Part shown: piece by piece, positions 52,686-62,451 of the stretch
Position numbering within the stretch: position 1 is the stretch's first letter
How the letters are laid out: each line of letters begins with the position of its first letter
Origin: Erythrobacteraceae bacterium
GTDB lineage: Bacteria; Pseudomonadota; Alphaproteobacteria; Sphingomonadales; Sphingomonadaceae
Assembly: GCA_024642525.1 (NCBI GenBank)
Contig: JAHEAX010000002.1
Location: 62,001 to 126,000, forward strand
Direction: 5' to 3'
Length of the DNA stretch: 64,000 nt
Translations under genes and position numbers: made by a program
The notes under the pieces: generated by a model
The model's database searches: none
Seen by the model: only the letters and a program-made list of their open reading frames with translations
What the model was told of the DNA's origin: nothing

Positions 52686-53803
52686 TGGTCCACCCTTCGG
52701 CCAACGTCGGTTTGCAGGTTTTTCCAGAACAGCGGAATGTCATAAACGTGGTAATTATTGCCCGGCAGCACTGCGCTGCCCATTTGCGGCGGGTCGCCAA
52801 TCAGCAGCAGCCCACTTTCGCCGCAACGTGCAGGCACTGCGCCTGCCACCAGTTCGCCGCTGGATGTGTTTTCATCAGGAACCAGCGTGCCAAGGTTCTG
52901 GGTCGCTGCCGCAGTGCCGCCAATGCCGCCGGTGAGCGGATTGGTGCACAGAATGGGGCTGTTGCCGCGCGGCTTGCCGTCAAACCCCGTGGACGTTCCA
53001 TAAGAGTCTAGAAGCAGGCTCGGGTCTGCCGGTTCGGCAAAGCTCGACCAGCTCATTATGCAGCCGGATTGTTCCGCGGTCGCGCAGGCTGGAAAGCCAA
53101 GGGCAGGCAAGTCATGCTCGATAGAAATGGGCCAGCCGACAACATAGATTGCAGCAATACGCGGCGCGATGTCAGTGTTGCCGATTTCATCTTGAAGCAG
53201 CTGCATAAGGTGCAGCGAACCCTGACTGTGGCCGGCCAGAACGATGGGCGTATCCTTGTCCACACTGGCGAGGAAGAAGCTGAAAGCCTGCTTCACATCA
53301 TCATAAGCGGCCTTCTTGGCGCGGAGGGATGGTTCGGAATTGGTCAGGAAGGAACCAATCGTGGCCTGCCGGTATTTGGGCGCCCATATCTCGCTCGCCT
53401 GGTTGAACGGGCTGGCCATACCGCGCAGGTAAAGCCGTGCGATGCGCTGGGATTCCGCATCATCCAGCGGCGCGTTCCAATTGGTGCGGTCGAGATAGCT
53501 GGTGGGATGCACGAAAAAGACGGCAAATTTGCTTTGCGACGCACCAGCAGATGGCAAAACGCGGCCTTCGCCCTTCATGGCTGGCTGCCACCGCGCCGGA
53601 TCGTCAATGCCGATGCCCGGACGGGAAAACCACATATTCGGATCTTGATAGGCATTCTGATCGAGGGGTTGCTGCTCGACAAAATCGCCCCGCGGGACGA
53701 GCGCAAATTCGGTCAGTTCTTTCGACCAGATGTTGAGGACGAATGCGCCCGCGATCACCAGAATGATGATCGAAGCAACAAGATACAGGAATTTACGTGC
53801 CAT
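52667..53803 (-). CDS. DUF3089-family alpha/beta-hydrolase-like protein
   Basis: About 378 residues. One N-terminal membrane helix (ARKFLYLVASIIILVIAGAF) anchors a periplasmic domain of the DUF3089 family. It includes KFAVFFVHPTSYLDRTNWNAP and a serine-hydrolase elbow LAGHSQGSLHLMQLL. The late region has HVYDIPLFWKNLQ with a possible His. The role is unknown; esterase or lipase-like activity is likely. It overlaps the AI-2E permease gene by 11 bases and ruvX by 19. Confidence 0.86.
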   Translation of the reverse strand: MARKFLYLVASIIILVIAGAFVLNIWSKELTEFALVPRGDFVEQQPLDQNAYQDPNMWFSRPGIGIDDPARWQPAMKGEGRVLPSAGASQSKFAVFFVHPTSYLDRTNWNAPLDDAESQRIARLYLRGMASPFNQASEIWAPKYRQATIGSFLTNSEPSLRAKKAAYDDVKQAFSFFLASVDKDTPIVLAGHSQGSLHLMQLLQDEIGNTDIAPRIAAIYVVGWPISIEHDLPALGFPACATAEQSGCIMSWSSFAEPADPSLLLDSYGTSTGFDGKPRGNSPILCTNPLTGGIGGTAAATQNLGTLVPDENTSSGELVAGAVPARCGESGLLLIGDPPQMGSAVLPGNNYHVYDIPLFWKNLQTDVGRRVDQWSAAR

Positions 53804-54917
53804 CGGCTGTCGCCACCTCGGTTTGGGCTGCGCTTGTTTCGTCATTTCTTTCGGCGCGGCGTTCCAGCATCACCTTGATCATGGCAAGCATCGGATCGGC
53901 CAGGAACAGGCCGAGCACGCCAAACAGGATGCCCATGATCAACTGTGCTGCCAGCACCAGCGCAGGTGCCAGGTCGACCGTTTTCTTGGCGATCAGCGGG
54001 ATCACCACGTATCCGTCGAACGTCTGCACCAGGAAATAGACGAAGATAGTATAAAGGCCCATGTCCGTCCCGCCGGAAAATCCGACCAGCACCATGAGAA
54101 CGCCTGCAACCAGTGCGCCCAGGTTCGGGATGAAGGCGAGCAATCCTGTCAGAATGCCCAGTAACGCCGCCATCGGCACTCCATAAACCGACAGCATCAC
54201 CCAGGTGACTGCGCCTTCAAACACCATGCCGACCAGCCGGCCAGCCATCAGCTTGCGCATGGTGGTGCCCATCACCGATGCGGTCTTGTAGAATTCCTCA
54301 CGCTTTTCGAGCGGCAGCATCCACGCGACGCCGCGTTCGTAAAGCTGGGGTTCCATGGCAACGTAAATGCCGATGATCGCAATCAGGAAAAGGGTCGTCA
54401 GGCCGCCCAGAATGCCGCCAATCGCCTTGGTGACAGTGCCAACGCCGCTGACAAGACTGCCTGCGAAGCCTTTGATATCTTCCTGCTTTATGCCGAAGCC
54501 CTGCTTGTCCATCCAGTCAATCGCGAGGGACAGTTGCCCTTCGATTATCTGCGGCAACTGGGCAGCTTCACGCGAAATCTGCGAACCGGCGTAAGTCGCC
54601 AGCCAGATGAAGAAGGCGAGGGTGAGGACAAGCACGATGACCACGCGCCATGTCCGGTCAATCTTGATCACCCGGCCAATCAGGCGCGCGCCGCCATCAA
54701 TCATCGAGGCCAGAACCATTGCCCCGAAAATGACCAGCAGCGATTGCGAGATGTAAACCGTCAGGATGATCAGGCCGATCACACTGGCCCAGACCAGAGC
54801 GCGCTTGGCCTCGGTCCTCATCGATTCATCGGAAATCCGCGTCGGGCTGGAGCCGATGGCCGTAATGTCCTTCTCTTCGTCGGAGAACATCTTGCGCTTG
54901 TCTTTGGGATCACTCAT
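53793..54917 (-). CDS. AI-2E-family transporter (PerM/YhhT type)
   Basis: About 374 residues with seven to eight hydrophobic helices: AKRALVWASVIGLIILTVYI, and the C-terminal core VLMVLVGFSGGTDMGLYTIF and LAPALVLAAQLIMGILFGVLG, which is the family signature. The N-terminus is acidic and polar (SDPKDKRKMFSDEEKD). In some bacteria family members export AI-2; in others they are Na+/H+ antiporters. The substrate here is unknown. It overlaps lepB by eight bases. Confidence 0.88.
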   Translation of the reverse strand: MSDPKDKRKMFSDEEKDITAIGSSPTRISDESMRTEAKRALVWASVIGLIILTVYISQSLLVIFGAMVLASMIDGGARLIGRVIKIDRTWRVVIVLVLTLAFFIWLATYAGSQISREAAQLPQIIEGQLSLAIDWMDKQGFGIKQEDIKGFAGSLVSGVGTVTKAIGGILGGLTTLFLIAIIGIYVAMEPQLYERGVAWMLPLEKREEFYKTASVMGTTMRKLMAGRLVGMVFEGAVTWVMLSVYGVPMAALLGILTGLLAFIPNLGALVAGVLMVLVGFSGGTDMGLYTIFVYFLVQTFDGYVVIPLIAKKTVDLAPALVLAAQLIMGILFGVLGLFLADPMLAMIKVMLERRAERNDETSAAQTEVATADGT

Positions 54918-55806
54918 TCGCACCACCCGGTTTGGCTGCGGGTTTGACGATTGCCGGCCGCAGCGTTGTCCATGCCCGGTCACCGCGCAGTGAACTCCAC
55001 CATGTCAGCGGATTCCAGCTGGTCGAACCATCGAGGGAAAAAGTAATGAATTCAGCCCTTCCGCCAATATTTTCAAGCGGAATCGGGCCACCAAGGCCGC
55101 TACGGTAAGCAGGTGCGCGGCTGTCAGCAGAATGATCGCGATTGTCGCCCATCACGAAGACCTGGCCTTCAGGGATGGTAATCTCGTCGAAATTGTCGAG
55201 ATCCTGCGTCATGTGGTCGATGATGAGATAGGTCGCGCCATTGGGCAGCGTTTCGCGGTAAGTCGGCATTTCGCAGACCCGTTCGCCCGATGGTTTCGTA
55301 ATGGCCATGCCCGGATATTCATAAGGGTCGCACGGATTGTTGGCATCGATCGGTATCTGGATCGCCGGCTCGACTTCCTGCGGTACGGGAACGCCGTTGA
55401 GGATGATCTGGCCATTTACAACAGCCAGCCTGTCGCCCGGCCTTCCGACAACGCGCTTGATATAGTCTGCATCCTGATGCGGCGGAACCGGAATGACGAT
55501 GTCGCCATATTCAGGGGTTGCGGGCCAGATGCGCGTGGTGCTGCGCGGCAGCATATGGAATGATGCGGAAACCCATGACCAGCCGTAAGGATATTTGCTC
55601 ACCACCAGCCGGTCGCCTTCGAGCAGGTTAGGCATCATGCTGGGTGACGGGATATAGAACGGCTTTGCCACGAAGCTGTGGAAGGCCAGCACCGCCAGCA
55701 GCATCAGCCCGAGGCCGCGTAATTCCGCCAGCCAATTGACCTTTTCGGCATCGTCGCCGTTTTTCTTGATGGGGGTATCTGTCACAGTGTTGATGCCGGA
55801 ACTCAT
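54910..55806 (-). CDS. lepB: signal peptidase I
   Basis: LepB removes signal peptides from exported proteins at the inner membrane. About 298 residues. One membrane helix (about 29-46) precedes the Ser/Lys dyad: SPSMMPNLLEGDRLVVSKYPYG with Ser, and DADYIKRVVGRPGDRL with Lys. FVMGDNRDHSADSRA and a final PAAKPGGANE follow. It sits after acpS in the pyrE-pdxJ-acpS-lepB order common in alphaproteobacteria, but rnc and era, which often come next, are absent here. Confidence 0.95.
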   Translation of the reverse strand: MSSGINTVTDTPIKKNGDDAEKVNWLAELRGLGLMLLAVLAFHSFVAKPFYIPSPSMMPNLLEGDRLVVSKYPYGWSWVSASFHMLPRSTTRIWPATPEYGDIVIPVPPHQDADYIKRVVGRPGDRLAVVNGQIILNGVPVPQEVEPAIQIPIDANNPCDPYEYPGMAITKPSGERVCEMPTYRETLPNGATYLIIDHMTQDLDNFDEITIPEGQVFVMGDNRDHSADSRAPAYRSGLGGPIPLENIGGRAEFITFSLDGSTSWNPLTWWSSLRGDRAWTTLRPAIVKPAAKPGGANE

Positions 55807-55820
55807 GTATAGGCCTGATT

Positions 55821-56222
55821 TCAAAGTGGGATGGCTTCGATGATCACGAATGCCTGCGCCCATGGATGGTCGTCGGTGAGGGTGAGATGAATGACTGCTT
55901 CATGGCCCGCAGGCGTCAGTTCCGCAAGCCGCTTCGCTGCGCCATTTGTCAAGGCAAGTGTGGGCGCACCTGACGGCGCATTCACCACTCCGATGTCTTT
56001 CATATAGACGCCGCGGAAGAAACCTGTGCCCACCGCCTTGGAAAATGCTTCCTTGGCGGCGAACCGTTTCGCGTAAGTGCCTGCCCTTGTGTAAGGGCGT
56101 TTGGCTGCCTTGGCCCGCTCGATTTCCGTAAAGCTGCGATTTTCAAAGCGTTCGCCGTGGCGATCAAGAACTTTCTCGACACGTTCGATATTGCACAGGT
56201 CGGACCCGATGCCGATAATCAT
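55821..56222 (-). CDS. acpS: holo-[acyl-carrier-protein] synthase
   Basis: AcpS transfers 4'-phosphopantetheine from CoA to ACP. The 133-residue protein has [22 protein letters not shown] (Mg-binding Asp) and [19 protein letters not shown] (Glu), both typical, and the ending [16 protein letters not shown]. The ATG at 56222 is 10 nt after the pdxJ stop, and lepB follows 14 nt later. Confidence 0.95.
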   Translation of the reverse strand: MIIGIGSDLCNIERVEKVLDRHGERFENRSFTEIERAKAAKRPYTRAGTYAKRFAAKEAFSKAVGTGFFRGVYMKDIGVVNAPSGAPTLALTNGAAKRLAELTPAGHEAVIHLTLTDDHPWAQAFVIIEAIPL

Positions 56223-56232
56223 GGCGCAGCCC

Positions 56233-56988
56233 TCATCGCGCATCATCCATCAATTCGCGCATCCGCCGCACGGCGCTTTCCAACCCGACAAACACCGCTT
56301 CGCCCACCAGATAATGTCCGATGTTGAGTTCGGCCAATTGCGGAATGGCAGCAATGGGCTGCACGTTTTCATAGGTCAGGCCATGGCCGGCATGCGGCTC
56401 AATCCCGTTTTTTACAGCAAGGGCTGCCATATCGGCGATGCGCTTAAGTTCGATAGCCTGCGCTTCGCCCGTGGCATGGGCATATTCGCCGGTGTGGAAT
56501 TCAACCACTTGCGCACCGAGGCGCATGGCGGCTTCCAGCTGGCGCGGGTCTGCCTCGATAAACAGGCTAACCCTGATATCTGCATCCACCAGCCGCGAAA
56601 CCAGCGGTGCCAGCCGGTTATGCAGGCCGGCTGCATCCAGTCCGCCTTCGGTTGTGCGTTCCTCGCGATTTTCCGGCACGATGCAGGCCGCGTGCGGCTT
56701 GTGCCGCAGAGCAATGGCCAGCATCTCCTCCGTCGCTGCCATTTCAAGGTTCAGCGGAAGGTCGGTCGCATCCTGAATGCGCTTCAGGTCGTCATCGCGA
56801 ATATGGCGTCGGTCCTCGCGAAGATGGGCCGTAATACCGTCACCGCCCACCCTCGCGACAATTTCAGCCGCGCGCACAGGGTCGGGATGGTCGCCGCCGC
56901 GTGCATTTCGAATGGTCGCAACATGGTCGATATTGACCCCCAGCCTAAGGCGTCCGGTATATTCCGGGGCAAGCACGGGTGTGTCCAT
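56233..56988 (-). CDS. pdxJ: pyridoxine 5'-phosphate synthase
   Basis: PdxJ condenses 1-deoxy-xylulose-5-phosphate with 3-amino-1-hydroxyacetone 1-phosphate to form PNP (vitamin B6). 251 residues: [35 protein letters not shown]-like [31 protein letters not shown], and [14 protein letters not shown]. The ATG at 56988 follows an AAGGTGGG sequence that overlaps the pyrE stop. Order pyrE-pdxJ-acpS-lepB is conserved. Confidence 0.95.
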   Translation of the reverse strand: MDTPVLAPEYTGRLRLGVNIDHVATIRNARGGDHPDPVRAAEIVARVGGDGITAHLREDRRHIRDDDLKRIQDATDLPLNLEMAATEEMLAIALRHKPHAACIVPENREERTTEGGLDAAGLHNRLAPLVSRLVDADIRVSLFIEADPRQLEAAMRLGAQVVEFHTGEYAHATGEAQAIELKRIADMAALAVKNGIEPHAGHGLTYENVQPIAAIPQLAELNIGHYLVGEAVFVGLESAVRRMRELMDDAR

Positions 56989-57001
56989 GAGGCCGCCCAC
57001 C

Positions 57002-57580
57002 TTACTTGCGGCTGCCCGGCTTTGTCACAGGGACAGCAGCCAGTTCCGCAGGGATTTCATCCTCGGCATAGGTCGGGAAGGTAATCTGCACCAGCGGGTG
57101 GAACGGCACATCGAAGCTGACATCGGCATCCGTGCGGTCGACCAGCGATGCCAGGGCCAGGACAATACCGCCCGCTTTTTCCACAGCTACCATCGCTTCT
57201 TTGGAGGAAAGGCCAGTGGTCACTACGTCTTCGACCAGCAGCACTTTCTCGCCCGGTTTCAGGTCGAAGCCGCGGCGGAATTCGAAGGTGCCTGTGGGGC
57301 GTTCCAGGAAAATCGCTTCCTTGCCCAGAGCGCGGCCCATTTCGTGGCCGATGATGATACCGCCCATTGCAGGCGAAACCACCTTGTCGATTTCCGCGCG
57401 CATTTCGCGGGGCAGCTTGGCGGCGATGGCAGAAGCAAGGCGGCTGGCGCGCATCGGTTCCATCAACACGCGCGCACATTGCAGGTAATGCGCGCTGTGG
57501 CGGCCTGATGACAATTTGAAATGGCCTTCCAGCAATGCTTCGCTGGCGCGGAATTCGGAGAGAACTTCTTCTTCTGTCAT
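57002..57580 (-). CDS. pyrE: orotate phosphoribosyltransferase
   Basis: PyrE makes OMP from orotate and PRPP in pyrimidine synthesis. The 192-residue protein has [35 protein letters not shown] and the PRPP loop [17 protein letters not shown]. It is the first gene of the minus-strand unit down to ruvX. It is separated from coxB by 196 bp of divergent promoter region. No pyrimidine attenuator hairpin with a T run is evident upstream. Confidence 0.95.
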   Translation of the reverse strand: MTEEEVLSEFRASEALLEGHFKLSSGRHSAHYLQCARVLMEPMRASRLASAIAAKLPREMRAEIDKVVSPAMGGIIIGHEMGRALGKEAIFLERPTGTFEFRRGFDLKPGEKVLLVEDVVTTGLSSKEAMVAVEKAGGIVLALASLVDRTDADVSFDVPFHPLVQITFPTYAEDEIPAELAAVPVTKPGSRK

Positions 57581-57667
57581 GGTATCTGTTTTGCCATCCT
57601 GGTGCTGATTGCCCCCGCAAGTTTGCGTTCAGACAAGCTCGGTTGCGGAAAATTCTCCTAGAAGCGC

Positions 57668-57696
57668 TTGAGGGAGGGGGCAAGCGCGCGTATAGG
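57668..57696 (+). promoter_or_regulatory. probable sigma-70-type promoter of the cytochrome oxidase operon
   Basis: TTGAGG (57668-57673) and TATAGG (57691-57696) are separated by exactly 17 bp. A start near 57703 would give a leader of about 74 nt before the coxB ATG at 57777. No FNR/FixK box is present in the divergent region between pyrE and coxB. Confidence 0.6.
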
Positions 57697-57776
57697 CCGC
57701 GCCATACCGGTCCTACATATGGGCTTCTTGGCTGCTGTATAGTGGCCCAAAATGCTAAACGGAAAGCGTCTGATTG

Positions 57777-58823
57777 ATGAATTTCGGTAATTTGCCCCGC
57801 GGGGCCGTACGTATGATTACAACCCTTGCTGCAGCGGCCGCCCTGGCTGTTGCGCCTCAGGCGTTGTCGGCCCAGGACGCTACGGAAGCTGCGGTTTCCG
57901 CACCTGCGACTGAACAGGTTGAAGCTGCTCCTGAAGATGCCGCTGCTACTGATGCAGTGGCAGCGACGGATGCCTACACGCCGCTTGGGTCCGAATGGAT
58001 CAAGGGCCAGCCGGTCGACAAGGGAATCACTTTCCAGGAACAATATTCCAAGGACGGCAAGTTCGCGCTGTGGATGCATGATGCCATTCTGCTGCCGATC
58101 ATCACGGTAATCTGCCTGTTTGTCCTTGGTCTGCTGCTGTGGGTCGTGGTGAAGTTCAACCGCCGCGCCAATGCGGTTCCGTCCAAGACGACGCACAACA
58201 CGTTCATCGAAGTGGTGTGGACGCTGGTTCCGGTGCTCATCCTGGTTGGTATCGCAGTCCCTTCGATCACGCTGCTCGCGCGCCAGTACGAATCGCCGCC
58301 AGCCGACGCAGTCACCGTGAAGGCTACCGGTTACCAGTGGTATTGGGGTTATACCTATCCAGACAATGGCGGCTTCGAAGTCATTTCGAACATGCTGACC
58401 AAGGAACAGGCTGACGCAAATGGCGAGCCGCACCAGTTGGCGGTGGACAACCGTCTCGTGCTGCCGGCAAACACTCCTATCCGTCTGCAGACAACCGCTG
58501 CCGACGTGATCCACGCATTTGCCATTCCGTCGCTGTGGTTCAAGCTTGATGCTGTTCCGGGCCGTCTGAATGAACGCATGCTCACCATCGAAGAACCTGG
58601 CATCTATTATGGTCAGTGTTCGGAACTGTGCGGCGCGCGTCACGGATATATGCCCATCGCCATCGAAGCTCTTCCACGCGCCCAGTGGGAAGCATGGGTC
58701 CGTTCGCAGGGTGGCACTGTCGGCGGTGAAGCAGAAGAAGCTGCGCCTGCCGCAGCCACCGAAGCTGCCGTTCCGGCTGCTACTGATGCTGAAGCTGAAC
58801 CGATTGCAGCGCCAGCCGCCTGA
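57777..58823 (+). CDS. coxB: cytochrome c oxidase subunit II
   Basis: About 348 residues. A signal-like hydrophobic N-terminus (ITTLAAAAALAVAPQALSAQ) is followed by an Ala/Glu-rich linker, two membrane helices, and the cupredoxin domain with the Cu-A ligands in YYGQCSELCGARHGYMPI. YQWYWGYTYPDNGG is the cytochrome c docking region. The C-terminus is a tail rich in Ala, Glu and Pro of about 45 residues, longer than in simple CoxB. The ATG at 57777 lies after GGAAAG; a TTG one codon upstream is also in frame. It starts the coxBA operon. Confidence 0.96.
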   Translation: MNFGNLPRGAVRMITTLAAAAALAVAPQALSAQDATEAAVSAPATEQVEAAPEDAAATDAVAATDAYTPLGSEWIKGQPVDKGITFQEQYSKDGKFALWMHDAILLPIITVICLFVLGLLLWVVVKFNRRANAVPSKTTHNTFIEVVWTLVPVLILVGIAVPSITLLARQYESPPADAVTVKATGYQWYWGYTYPDNGGFEVISNMLTKEQADANGEPHQLAVDNRLVLPANTPIRLQTTAADVIHAFAIPSLWFKLDAVPGRLNERMLTIEEPGIYYGQCSELCGARHGYMPIAIEALPRAQWEAWVRSQGGTVGGEAEEAAPAAATEAAVPAATDAEAEPIAAPAA

Positions 58824-58878
58824 TTACGCACCGAACTAGTCGCACGATACAGATTCACTGAAGGTCCAGAGACACGCC

Positions 58879-60585
58879 ATGGCTACTACCGCCGAAAACT
58901 TCCAGGCTCACACCGACGATCACGGGGGCCATGATGCAGATCACAAGCCTGCGTTCTTTGCGCGGTGGTTCATGTCCACCAACCACAAGGACATCGGGAC
59001 GCTGTATCTGATCTTCGCGATTTGCGCAGGGATCATCGGCGGCTTCATTTCCGGTATCATGCGGATGGAACTGGCAGCGCCAGGCATCCAGTATCTCGGT
59101 TACTGGGTTGAACTGATGGGCGGCGAAGCCGCTTTTGATGCCAATCTGCATATGTGGAACGTGCTCATTACGGCTCACGGCCTGATCATGGTGTTCTTCA
59201 TGGTCATGCCAGCCATGATCGGCGGTTTCGGCAACTGGTTCGTGCCGCTGATGATCGGCGCGCCCGACATGGCCTTCCCGCGGATGAACAACATCTCGTT
59301 CTGGCTGACCGTTGCCGGTTTCTCGAGCCTGATGTTCTCCACCTTCGTGCCAGGTGGCACCGGCATCGGTGCTGGCACCGGCTGGACCGTTTATGCGCCG
59401 CTGTCGACGACAGGATCAACCGGACCGGCAGTCGATTTCGCGATCTTCTCGCTCCATCTTGCTGGCGCTGCGTCCATCATGGGCGCCATCAACTTCATCA
59501 CCACCATCTTCAACATGCGCGCGCCGGGTATGACCCTGCACAAGATGCCGCTGTTCGTATGGTCGGTACTGGTCACTGCATTCCTGCTGTTGCTCGCGCT
59601 TCCTGTGCTTGCCGCTGCAATCACCATGCTGCTGACCGATCGTAACTTCGGTACCACCTTCTTCGATCCTGCCGGTGGCGGCGACCCTGTGCTGTACCAG
59701 CACCTGTTCTGGTTCTTCGGCCATCCTGAAGTGTACATCATGATCCTGCCGGGCTTCGGCATGATCAGCCAGATCGTGGCAACCTTCAGCCGCAAGCCAG
59801 TGTTCGGCTATCTCGGCATGGCGTATGCCATGGTTGCAATCGGCGTTGTCGGCTTCGTCGTGTGGGCGCACCACATGTATACGACCGGCCTCGACGTTAA
59901 CACGAAGATGTATTTCACTGCGGCCACCATGGTCATCGCGGTTCCGACCGGCGTGAAAATCTTCAGCTGGATTGCCACGATGTGGGGCGGCAGCCTCGAA
60001 TTCAAATCTCCGCTGGTATGGTCGATGGGCTTCATCTTCCTGTTCACCGTTGGCGGCGTGACGGGTGTTGTGCTGGCCAATGGCGGCGTGGATGACGTTC
60101 TGCACGATACCTATTATGTGGTTGCCCACTTCCACTACGTGCTGTCGATGGGGGCGGTGTTCTCGCTCTTCGCCGGGTTCTATTACTGGTTCCCGAAAAT
60201 GAGCGGCAAGATGCACAGCGAATTCCTCGCGCACCTGCATTTCTGGGGTTTCTTCATCGGGGTGAACGTAATCTTCTTCCCGCAGCACTTCCTGGGTATG
60301 GACGGCATGCCGCGTCGTATTCCGGATTATCCGGATGCCTACGCTTACTTCAACAACATCTCGTCGATCGGCTACATGATCATGGCCGCTTCGATGGTGA
60401 TCTTCTTCGTCAACCTTGCCTACGCATTCCTGGCTGGCAAGAAAGCGGGCGACAACCCGTGGGGTGAAGGCGCAACGACGCTGGAATGGACGCTGAGCAG
60501 CCCGCCGCCATACCACCAGTTCGAAACGCTTCCCGTGATCGAAGACCATCACGACTACCACGATCATCGTCCGGCTACGGCCTGA
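58879..60585 (+). CDS. coxA: cytochrome c oxidase subunit I (aa3 type)
   Basis: The 568-residue catalytic subunit with 12 membrane helices. Visible ligands: haem a His in [18 protein letters not shown], Cu-B His/Tyr in [24 protein letters not shown], and the haem pair [14 protein letters not shown]. The proton-channel Glu lies in the GHPEVY segment. It reduces O2 at the inner membrane and pumps protons. The N-terminus is His/Asp-rich. coxA follows coxB by 55 nt, and is followed by two RNA hairpins before ctaB. Confidence 0.98.
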   Translation: MATTAENFQAHTDDHGGHDADHKPAFFARWFMSTNHKDIGTLYLIFAICAGIIGGFISGIMRMELAAPGIQYLGYWVELMGGEAAFDANLHMWNVLITAHGLIMVFFMVMPAMIGGFGNWFVPLMIGAPDMAFPRMNNISFWLTVAGFSSLMFSTFVPGGTGIGAGTGWTVYAPLSTTGSTGPAVDFAIFSLHLAGAASIMGAINFITTIFNMRAPGMTLHKMPLFVWSVLVTAFLLLLALPVLAAAITMLLTDRNFGTTFFDPAGGGDPVLYQHLFWFFGHPEVYIMILPGFGMISQIVATFSRKPVFGYLGMAYAMVAIGVVGFVVWAHHMYTTGLDVNTKMYFTAATMVIAVPTGVKIFSWIATMWGGSLEFKSPLVWSMGFIFLFTVGGVTGVVLANGGVDDVLHDTYYVVAHFHYVLSMGAVFSLFAGFYYWFPKMSGKMHSEFLAHLHFWGFFIGVNVIFFPQHFLGMDGMPRRIPDYPDAYAYFNNISSIGYMIMAASMVIFFVNLAYAFLAGKKAGDNPWGEGATTLEWTLSSPPPYHQFETLPVIEDHHDYHDHRPATA

Positions 60586-60622
60586 TCGATCGGCTGGCCG
60601 CAAGGCTGCCGAACCGAAAATC

Positions 60623-60682
60623 GACGGGGGGCGTGCCGGGTACGGTGCGCCCCCGTCTTGCAAATCTCGGGGCATATCCCCG
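60623..60682 (+). other. two stem-loops between coxA and ctaB
   Basis: The first hairpin (60623-60633 with 60648-60657) has a GC-rich 10-bp stem with one bulged G and an inner CCG/CGG. The second, CGGGG-CATAT-CCCCG at 60668-60682, is followed by TTTGAGG. Neither has a full T run. They may protect the coxBA transcript end or cause partial termination, lowering ctaB expression relative to coxBA. Confidence 0.55.
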
Positions 60683-60720
60683 TTTGAGGAGTAGGCCTGC
60701 GAAGGCTGCAAAAGCGGATA

Positions 60721-61647
60721 ATGACCACCATCGCCCCATTGGAAGCGCAGGCACTGCCAGCAGACTGGCGCGATTTCTTTGCGCTGACCAAGCCGCGCGT
60801 GATGACATTGGTGATCTTTACGGGGCTATGCGGCCTGTTGGCGGCACCTGGCTCGATCAACCCGGTGATCGGTTTTACCGCAATCCTGTGCATCGCCATT
60901 GGGGCAGGGGGCGCTGCTGCGCTCAACCAGTGGTGGGAAGCAGATCTTGACGCCGGCATGAAGCGCACATCGTCCCGCCCGCTTCCCGCAGGCCGGATGC
61001 AGCGCACCGATGCCCGTGATTTCGGCATCATGCTGTCGGCTGCTTCGGTCGGCATCATGGGGCTGGCAGTGGGTTGGCTGGCCGCGTCGATCCTTGCGCT
61101 GTCGATTGTCTATTACGCTGTCATTTACACTATCTGGCTCAAGCCGCGGACGCCGCAGAACATCGTGATTGGCGGTGGTGCGGGCGCATTCCCGCCGATG
61201 ATCGGATGGGTGGCAGTGACAGGCGATATCACGCTGATGCCGGTCCTGCTGTTTGCCATCATCTTCTTCTGGACCCCGCCGCATTTCTGGGCGCTCGCCC
61301 TGTTCATCAAGAGCGATTATGCCAAGGTTGGCATCCCCATGATGCCGGTCGTCCGCGGGCAGGCATCCACTCGCAAGCAGATACTTATCTATTGCATCCT
61401 CCTGCTCCCACTGGCCGCTACGCCTTGGTTCAATGGCGGGACAGGCGCGATTTACGGGGTGACTGCGATTGTCTTGTCGCTCGCATTTCTTGGCCTGTCA
61501 GTGCCGGTTGCTTTGCGCAGGTCCGAAGAAGGCGATACGATGAAGCCTGAAAAGCGGCTTTTCGCTTTCAGCATCCTTTACCTCTTCGCATTGTTCGGGG
61601 CGCTGGTGGTTGACCGCGTTGCCGCGCAGTACGGATTTACCTTTTAG
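60721..61647 (+). CDS. ctaB: protohaem IX farnesyltransferase (haem O synthase)
   Basis: CtaB adds a farnesyl group to haem B, making haem O on the way to haem A for CoxA. The 308-residue UbiA-type prenyltransferase has [19 protein letters not shown], the Asp-rich [19 protein letters not shown] and [18 protein letters not shown]. About nine membrane helices. It sits in the oxidase operon, and is followed by a 41-residue protein and ctaG. Confidence 0.96.
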   Translation: MTTIAPLEAQALPADWRDFFALTKPRVMTLVIFTGLCGLLAAPGSINPVIGFTAILCIAIGAGGAAALNQWWEADLDAGMKRTSSRPLPAGRMQRTDARDFGIMLSAASVGIMGLAVGWLAASILALSIVYYAVIYTIWLKPRTPQNIVIGGGAGAFPPMIGWVAVTGDITLMPVLLFAIIFFWTPPHFWALALFIKSDYAKVGIPMMPVVRGQASTRKQILIYCILLLPLAATPWFNGGTGAIYGVTAIVLSLAFLGLSVPVALRRSEEGDTMKPEKRLFAFSILYLFALFGALVVDRVAAQYGFTF

Positions 61648-61658
61648 GGATTGATCAC

Positions 61659-61784
61659 ATGACACCCGAAGAACAGACAGAATTGCGCCGCCGCCAGAAA
61701 AGCCGCAACCTTGCGCTGGGCGGATTGCTCGTGTTTCTGGCAATCCTGTTTTACGCCATCACGATTGTACGGATGGGAGACTGA
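61659..61784 (+). CDS. small single-helix protein of the cytochrome oxidase operon (CoxF-like)
   Basis: A 41-residue reading frame, ATG at 61659 to TGA at 61782-61784. It begins MTPEEQTELRRRQKSRN, continues into one membrane helix (about 17-37, rich in Leu, Ala and Ile) and ends VRMGD. Small single-helix proteins in this place between ctaB and ctaG are common in alphaproteobacteria and may aid oxidase assembly. It is 11 nt after ctaB and 5 nt before ctaG, so it is within the operon and clearly a gene by position and composition. Confidence 0.8.
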   Translation: MTPEEQTELRRRQKSRNLALGGLLVFLAILFYAITIVRMGD

Positions 61785-61789
61785 TCGAA

Positions 61790-62359
61790 ATGTCGGCTAT
61801 TACCATCAACAAGAACCTGCGTGTCGGTGCGCTGGCCCTATTGATGGCATTGGGCATGCTTGGCCTGGGCTTTGCAGCTGTGCCTCTTTACCGCATGTTC
61901 TGCCAGGTGACCGGCTTTGGCGGAACAACGCAGCGCGCCACGCTAAGCGATGCGGCATTGGCTGAACGCATGGCCAAAAGCGCGGGTGCGCCGACAATTT
62001 CGGTGCGGTTCGATGGCACTACCGCTGGCGACATTCCGTGGACGTTCAAGCCCGATCAGGTGACCCAGACCCTGCAACTGGGCGAACGCAAGATGGCGTT
62101 TTTCACCGCCACCAATGACAGCAGCGAACCGATCACCGGAACCGCGACCTTCAACGTGGAGCCGGAGCAGACCGGACGATATTTCAACAAGATCCAGTGT
62201 TTCTGCTTTACCGAGCAGACGCTGGAACCGGGGCAAACCGTTCATATGCCAGTGCTGTATTACGTCGATCCTGCGATCATGCAGGATGACAATGCCAGCA
62301 ATGTGGAACAGATCACCCTCAGCTATACATTCCACAAGGCGATAAAGCCGGAATTGTAA
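61790..62359 (+). CDS. ctaG: cytochrome c oxidase assembly protein CtaG/Cox11
   Basis: A 189-residue Cu-B insertion factor. One N-terminal membrane helix, then a periplasmic beta domain with PLYRMFCQVTGFGGTTQ and the copper motif IQCFCFTEQTLEPGQ. VDPAIMQDDN near the end is standard. It delivers copper to CoxA. It lies between the small protein and coxC, as in other alphaproteobacterial operons. Confidence 0.96.
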   Translation: MSAITINKNLRVGALALLMALGMLGLGFAAVPLYRMFCQVTGFGGTTQRATLSDAALAERMAKSAGAPTISVRFDGTTAGDIPWTFKPDQVTQTLQLGERKMAFFTATNDSSEPITGTATFNVEPEQTGRYFNKIQCFCFTEQTLEPGQTVHMPVLYYVDPAIMQDDNASNVEQITLSYTFHKAIKPEL

Positions 62360-62451
62360 TCGAACACACAACAATGCCTTCCTAGGCACTGGACCTACAT
62401 CGCATGGCCCATTAAGGGCAGGCGAAACCGATCTGACAGGACAAGAGATTC

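Noticed and set aside
57057-58643. A 528-codon open frame antisense to coxB and overlapping pyrE
   Set aside because: It spans a divergent promoter region and two real genes; composition is that of reversed codons.
59416-60711. A 431-codon open frame antisense to coxA
   Set aside because: Antisense shadow of coxA; no domains, and it would run through the coxA-ctaB hairpins.
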